From: Cryptomeria japonica
Taxonomy: Eukaryota; Streptophyta; Pinopsida; Cupressales; Cupressaceae
Length of the DNA stretch: 64,000 nt
Direction of reading: 5' to 3'
Assembly: GCF_030272615.1 (NCBI RefSeq)
Contig: NC_081408.1
Location: 399,805,889 to 399,869,888 of the forward strand
Part shown: in pieces, positions 58,927-64,000 of the stretch
Numbering within the stretch: the first letter of the stretch is position 1
Layout: each line of letters begins with the position of its first letter
The notes under the pieces: generated by a model
Seen by the model: only the letters and a program-made list of their open reading frames with translations
Told to the model about the DNA's origin: nothing
Databases searched by the model: none
Made by a program: the position numbers and the translations under genes

Positions 58927-59900
58927 ATTTATTTCAAGAGTAAGCAATATACATCTAATGGATTGCTAGATCTTGTGCATACTGACCTATGTGGATCTAC
59001 AAACATTAGAAGTGTGCAGGGTGACAAATATTTCATGTTGCTGATTGATGATTATTCCTGAATGATGTGGGTTGTCTTTTTGAAGGAAAATTCGGAAGCA
59101 TTGGAAAAATTCAAGATATTCAAAGAAAAGGTTGAAACTAAAATAGGAATGAAGGTGAAATGTCTGAGATCTAATAGAGGAGGAGAATTTTGTTCCATTG
59201 AGTTTGATTCATTCCGTGAGAAGCATGGGATTAGAAGACAATTTATCTGCTCCTAGAACCCCACAAAAAAATGGAGTTGTTGAAAGGAAGAATAAAACTA
59301 TCTTGGATACTACAAGGACTATGTTGATTGAAGGGAATGTTCTGAAGATATATTAGAGAGAAGCTATTAGCACTATTGTTTACACATTCAATCGAGTGCA
59401 TATAAGAGGTGATACCATTAAGACTCCTTAGGAGCTATGGTTTGGACATGTTCCTACTATGAGATATTTTAGAATTTTTGGAAGCAAGTGTTATATCAAG
59501 AGAGATGAGGATATAGGAAAGTTTGATGCAAGAAGTGATGAAGGAATTTTCTTGGGATATTCAAGAAAGAGAAAATCCTACTGGTGCTACAACAAGAGAC
59601 TCAGAAAGATAGTGGAAAGTGCAAATGTGAAAGTTGATGAGAACTATGGAAAATAAATCAGAGCATGTAGAAATGATGATGGTCAACATGTTGTTCTAAC
59701 ACCTATTCAGACTGAAGAATTGAAGCAAAATGATCTAGTAGAGACTGTTAACCTAGATATCATTGATGTTGGTGGAGAGGTGCAGGAACCTGAAAATCAT
59801 AATAATTAGAAGACTCCAAGGTATGTAAGATTGAATCATTCAGAAAATCAGATTATTAGTGATAAAAATAAAGGTGTGATGACTAGGAGGGGGCTAGTTG
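58927..59900 (+). pseudogene. Element A integrase core, broken
   Basis: Resumes after G with YFKSKQYTSNGLLDLVHTDLCGS (first catalytic Asp present), DKYFMLLIDDYS, a stop, MMWVVFLKENSEALEKF, CLRSNRGGEF (Asn in place of the second Asp), a frame change near 59255, then NGVVERKN (Glu) and RYFRIFGSKCYIKRDE..DEGIFLGYS (59459-59656). It then passes to a spacer with NHSENQIISDKN. Several stops. Confidence 0.82.
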
Positions 59901-60672
59901 TTGAAGAGGTATTTTTGATTTCTAAAATTGAACCTAAAGATGTTGTTGAGGCTTGCAAAGATGAAAATTAGATAAGGGCTATATAAGAAGAATTGAATTA
60001 GATTGAAAAATATAACACATGAGAATTTGTGCCTAGACCTAAAGACAAGAATTTGATTGGTACTAAATGGGTATTCAGGAATAAATTGAATGAAGCCAGT
60101 GAAATTATTAGAAATAAAACAAGATTTGTATGCAAAGGATATTCGAAGATAGAAGGAATCTATTATGAGGAGACTTTTTCTCCACTAGCTATACTTGAAG
60201 CTGTTAGACTATTGCTTGCATATGCTACTTATAAAGATTTCAAGGTATATCAGATGGATGTCAAGTCAGCCTTTTTGAATGGTGATCTTGAGGAAGAGTC
60301 TACATTGAGCAACCTGATGGATTTTCATTATCAGATGATGGAGACATGGTATGCAAACTAAAGAAAGCTCTTTATGGATTGAAACAAGCCCCTAGGGCCT
60401 GGTATGCTAGATTGGGTAAGTACTTGCTAAAATCAGGATTTAATAAAGGTAATGCTGATAGTAATATGTATTTTAAGATTGAGAATGATAACATCTTGAT
60501 TTTTGAAGTTTTTGTTGATGACATTATCTTTGGAGGAGATGATAACTTGAGTATTAAGTTTGTCGGTGATATGCAGAAAGAATTCGAGATGTCTATGATA
60601 AGAGATGTAATTTTTATTAGGTTTGCATATTTCATAGACTAGGAAAGGTATTTTTATATCTCAAACTAAATA
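59901..60672 (+). pseudogene. Element A reverse transcriptase, broken
   Basis: MPRPKDKNLIGTKWVFRNKLNE (about 60029), RFVCKGYSKIEGIYYEETFSPLA, VYQMDVKSAFLNGDLEEE, then a frame change to KKALYGLKQAPRAWYARLGKYL and VFVDDIIFGGDDN (about 60508-60545). The catalytic VDD is intact. After EFEMSM the frame breaks again near 60610-60640. Confidence 0.85.
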
Positions 60673-61462
60673 TGTGAAGGAATTACCAAAGAAATTTGGA
60701 TTAGAAGACTCTAAACTAGTTGCAACTCCTCTGGTGACTGGTTGGAAATTATCTAAAAATGATGAATCTCAGAAAGCTAATCAGACATTATACAGATCTA
60801 TGGTTGGTGGACTGCTATACTTGACTCAAGTTAGACTGGACATTATGCATGTTGTGTGCATGGCTTCTAGATATCAAGTTGATCTGAAAGAGAGTCATGT
60901 CACTGTTGTAAAGAGGATATTCAGATATTTGAAAGGAACTGTGGATTATGGTTTTCGGTATCCAAGGAATGATGATTTCATGTTATGTGCTTACACTGAT
61001 GTTGATTGGGCTGGTGATATTGATGAGTGGAAGAGTACCTCTAGCGGTGCATTCTTTTTGGGCAATAAATTGGTTTCATGGGCTAGCAAGAAACGAGATT
61101 TAGTTTCCTTATCTACTATTGAAGCTGGGTACATTGATGCTGCTAGTAACTGCACTCAAGTAGTTTCGATGAAGAAAATGTTGAAGGATATCAGAGTTAT
61201 CTATGATGAGCATACTATCATATATTGTGATAATTATAGTTCTATTAATATGTCAAAGAATCCAGTGCAACACTCAAAGACTAAACATGTATCAATCAAA
61301 TATCATTTCTTGAGAGAAAAAGTCAGTGAAGAGGAAGTGAAGCTAGAATACATGTGTACAAAGGAACAAATTGCTGATATTTTCACTAAGATTTTGCCTA
61401 CAGATACATTTATCTATTTGAGAGACAACTTAGGGGTATCCACCCCTCCCAATGAGAACTAG
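60673..61462 (+). pseudogene. Element A RNase H, open frame
   Basis: 262 codons open to the natural stop TAG at 61460-61462. Motifs: RSMVGGLLYLTQVRLDIM, RIFRYLKGTVDYGFRYP, TDVDWAGDIDEWKSTSSGAFFLG, SLSTIEAGYIDAASNCTQVV (Glu kept, E-Y changed to G-Y), IYCDNYSSINMSKNPV and TKEQIADIFTKILP. It is the longest open part of A. F begins seven bases after the stop. Confidence 0.85.
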
Positions 61463-61481
61463 ATGCATTTGTTGGGATCCA

Positions 61482-61514
61482 AGAACACTGAGAGAGGGGG
61501 TGAATCAGTGTTCT
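61482..61514 (-). other. C-run hairpin at U5 end of LTR F
   Basis: AGAACACTGA (61482-61491) pairs fully with TCAGTGTTCT (61505-61514), the longest stem of its class here. Confidence 0.65.
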
Positions 61515-61636
61515 GTTAGAATTATTAAATTCTACCTTATTAACACAACAATTCAACAACTAGTGGACATAAAAGAAGATAATAATAAGTAAGAATGCAA
61601 CCACAAAGATGAACACCATAACACCACAAATATATA

Positions 61637-61666
61637 CGTGGAAAACCTCAATGAGGAAAAACCATG
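61637..61666 (-). other. CGTGG hairpin variant in LTR F
   Basis: Outer stem CGTGG (61637-61641) with CCATG (61662-61666); inner stem CCTC (61646-61649) with GAGG (61653-61656). The inner stem is one pair longer than, and different from, CCC/GGG in element E. Confidence 0.6.
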
Positions 61667-62025
61667 GTGGGATTGGAGACCCACAATATCTATCCATTGA
61701 TCAGATGAATAAATATTACAATAAGGGGCCTACACATGCAGGAAGACCAACAACCTAGAGCACACTGCTCATCACAAAAGGAGTCTCACTGACTATTGAA
61801 AACATCGGATTACAATCTGGAATGAAGATTGAACTGCTAGAATATCATCTCTTATACCTAAGTACAGTTCTAGTTAAGCTCAATACCGGAGGTCTTAAAC
61901 CTCTTACACAAACCCAACTCGATCACCTATGATCGAACAAAACCTCTACATATGATCACAACCTTATTTGCACACAGATAATCACATAGCCATCCATCCA
62001 TGATCTACAAAGAGATCTTACATCA

Positions 62026-62033
62026 TATTTATA
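62026..62033 (-). promoter_or_regulatory. Candidate LTR TATA box (element F)
   Basis: TATAAATA on the minus strand, upstream (in element sense) of the CGTGG hairpin, as in elements 0, A and C. Confidence 0.45.
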
Positions 62034-62658
62034 ATAACTTGAGACCTAAACAATTAGGCTGGCCACCTAAAAGATAATATAATAGTTTCATCACATAAAC
62101 CCGCAAATCAATGATAATCCAAGTCGGCCTAAGACTTAAACAACATTAACCAAATAATAAATCCAATCGATAACGCATCAAGAGCATCCACCAACACATT
62201 ACATAATTGAGTCCATAACCTAACAGAATAACATTAAGACCGGACCTAAAATAGGTTACCATAAGCTAAATACAACACAACCGATCAACTGGAACACAAA
62301 CACAATAACCATTAGCATCTTGATAACCTTCTAGAAGCCACACCAACACCACTTATCAGATTCATCAAAAGATCTTCAACAAAGCTTTGTCGGTAAAACC
62401 CTTATCGATAACCAAAAGGAATACTAGAACAAATGATAGCTTTCGGATCATAAAATCCCAAATCAACTCAATGTGATACGCATCAGGAATACATGAATAA
62501 CCAATCCAAACCAATTCCACAAACCAAAGCATATCGGAGAAGATCAACATCATAATCCAACCACTCTACCGGAACTCGGTAGACATCAAAACAACTAGTG
62601 TTGACATTAATGACAAATATCAATGCAACACATAATAAACTCCTTCAAATTGCCTACA

Positions 62659-63060
62659 ATCTCCCCCTTTGACATTGATGGCAACACTAGATGTGAAAAA
62701 CATCCAAGTGCCAAGAAATGCCAAACAAGTCTCCCCCAAAGGAAGACATCCAACAATCTCCCCAAAATGATATAACAATGAAGTTCTGAACCAAGAGACC
62801 AAAGTCCCCCTGTGAATGATATCCCCGTTAAGCTTTGATTTCTCCATTTTTCATATAAATATCTCTCCCCCTTTGACATCAGTGCTATAAATTTGACATA
62901 AACATAAAAGAAAAATCATAAATCCTCTGAACAACACAACTGACTACTCCCCCTGAGTAGTAGCACCAACTCATCAATCTAGAATGAATGATAGTTCTGA
63001 TAATGCATACCGGAATGATGCCAATCAACATCACCAAGTCTCAACCGGAGGGGTAGAGAC
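62659..63060 (-). other. Element F 3' UTR with purine tracts
   Basis: AAAGGGGGAGAT lies directly before the LTR (about 62659-62670). Further purine-rich blocks lie at about 62732-62736, 62757-62767, 62865-62873 and 62949-62957. No gene. Confidence 0.7.
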
Positions 63061-64000
63061 CCCCAATCTATCTCTAAAGTACTCAAATGATTCCTTAAAC
63101 TAATCTGACTTCATTTGTTTCCACCTTTTCCTTCAAAAAGTTATACTTGATTGATATGTGATTTGTCTTAGAATGAAATACTAGATTCTTTGATATGTCA
63201 ATAGCAGCAGAGTTATCACAGTGAATAACTACTGGTTCATTACAATCTACCCTTATATCCTTCAAAATTTGCTTCAACCATAGAACTTGTGTACAATTAG
63301 TAGTAACATCAACATACTCTACTTCAACAATAGATAAAGAAGTACATGACTATTTCTTGTTGATCCATGAAACAAGTTTCTTTCTAAGAAAGAAAGCTTC
63401 ACTAGATGTGCTTTTTTGGTTACCTATATCTCTATCCCAATCCGCATCTGAATATTCTCATAGTGTAAAGTCATTATCAACCATAAACTATACTTGAAAA
63501 CCCTAGCTACTGGAGCAAGGATTCAACATAATCAATTCCTTCCTTCTAAAAATATCCTTTGCAAACCAATCTAGCCTTGTTCCTCACAAATTTACTATCT
63601 TCATTCAATTTAATTCCTAAAACCCCATGTGGTTCCAATAACATTCTATCTAATCCAATTCCTCTTCCATAGATTTCATCCAAAATTCATCCTTACATGC
63701 CTCAACTACTGATGCTGGTTCAATTAAATAAATTAAGCATACCTCATCAGCTGCCAACCTTCTCCTTGATCAATTATCTGATCTTCTGAGTGATTCGACC
63801 TTACATACCTAGGAGTCTTCTGAATTTCTGATTCTCTACTCTGATCTTTAGTTACTATTTAATTTTTTGATACTGCCGGGGTAACTAGCTCAACATTATA
63901 TTCTGGTACAGGTGCTACTAGTTCATATATGACCATTTCCACTTTCGGTTCTCTCTCATAAGTTCTGATTTGACCTTTGTACTACTTATCCACCTTGACA
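63061..64000 (-). pseudogene. Element F pol fragment: RT start joined to RNase H
   Basis: In the minus sense a spacer (NHSEDQIIDQGE) and the start of RT (EPASVVEACKDEFWMKSMEEELD, then GF..IKLNED, LVCKGYF) run to about 63510 near APVAR. The sequence then jumps to YSLW and the RNase H core SDADWDRDIGNQKSTSSEAFFL, SLSIVEVEYVDVTTNCTQVLWLKQ and VVIHCDNSAAIDISKNLVFHSK. About 250 codons of RT, including the VDD site, are absent. Stops also occur (INKK*S, RLV*). Confidence 0.8.

Larger units (their letters stand above)
7686..61469 (+). mobile_element. Element A: old Ty1/copia host of the nest
   Basis: 5' LTR 7686-9001, primer-binding site 9004-9015, gag start 9058, pol stop 61460-61462. Three elements split it. 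B sits at 9150/9154 in gag (TSD GATAT), G at 13779/58922 in the integrase zinc-finger/core junction, and F at 61469 just after the stop codon. Removing B and G gives about 5.5 kb from LTR to stop, normal for copia. Protein homology resumes correctly across each gap, which supports a single element. Its 3' LTR was not seen, since F runs off the window. It has many stops and frame changes and is the oldest layer of the nest. Confidence 0.85.
61470..62658 (-). repeat. 3' LTR of element F
   Basis: From TGTAGGC at 62658 to CAACA at 61470, 1189 bp. Contains TATAAATA at 62026-62033, the CGTGG/CCATG hairpin (61637-61666) and a 10-bp C-run hairpin (61482-61514). Confidence 0.85.
61470..64000 (-). mobile_element. 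Element F: copia element, RT core deleted, runs off the window
   Basis: 3' LTR 61470-62658, polypurine tract, 3' UTR, RNase H and an N-terminal RT piece on the minus strand. The left target copy would be GCATT (61465-61469). Inserted seven bases after the stop of element A. Gag, most of integrase and the 5' LTR are outside. Confidence 0.82.

Overview
This 64 kb window looks like repeat-rich intergenic DNA from a plant nuclear genome. It is AT-rich and carries plant-type Ty1/copia elements primed by the usual TGGTATCAGAGC site, a Tat-type Ty3/gypsy element with a second RNase H, and an L1-type LINE tail. I found no single-copy host gene, rRNA, tRNA or CRISPR array. Elements this large and this deeply nested suggest a big, slowly purged genome, for example a conifer or other gymnosperm; this is inference only.

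I read the layout as a nest of eight transposable elements, supported by LTR pairs, target-site duplications (TSDs) and restored protein homology across each insertion. (0) 1-2163 (+): the 3' end of a copia element (RNase H tail plus 3' LTR). 2164-7685: old non-coding DNA ending in an unrecognised ORF remnant. (A) 7686-61469 (+): an old copia element whose 3' LTR is not seen. It is split by B in gag, by G in the integrase region, and by F just after its stop codon. (B) 9155-12251 (-): a copia deletion derivative with perfect TSD GATAT. (G) 13780-58921 (-): a Tat-type gypsy element of about 17 kb once its own insertions are removed. Those are E, C, D and a 5'-truncated LINE. (E) 15161-22502 (-): a nearly intact copia element, with two in-frame TAG codons in a 1363-codon gag-pol frame. 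(C) 30098-38602 (-): a copia-type element carrying only gag (TSD GATTT). (D) 38753-49170 (+): a full-length but decayed copia element with a SIRE-like gag (TSD TATTT). LINE 56697-58404 (-): sits inside the 5' LTR of G, with an 18-bp TSD. (F) 61470-64000+ (-): a copia element with a deleted RT core, running off the window.

Relative ages follow from the nesting. A is older than B, G and F; G is older than E, C, D and the LINE.

The most interesting signal is not a gene. The copia LTRs here differ widely in sequence and length, yet share two small inverted repeats near their 3' ends. One is a CGTGG/CCACG-type stem with A-rich or T-rich internal loops and a second inner stem. The other is a stem that closes on CTGA/TCAG around a C-rich loop (TTCACCCCC), immediately before the LTR end. 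In both, the stem bases change in a compensating way between families, which suggests conserved RNA (or DNA) structure rather than conserved sequence.
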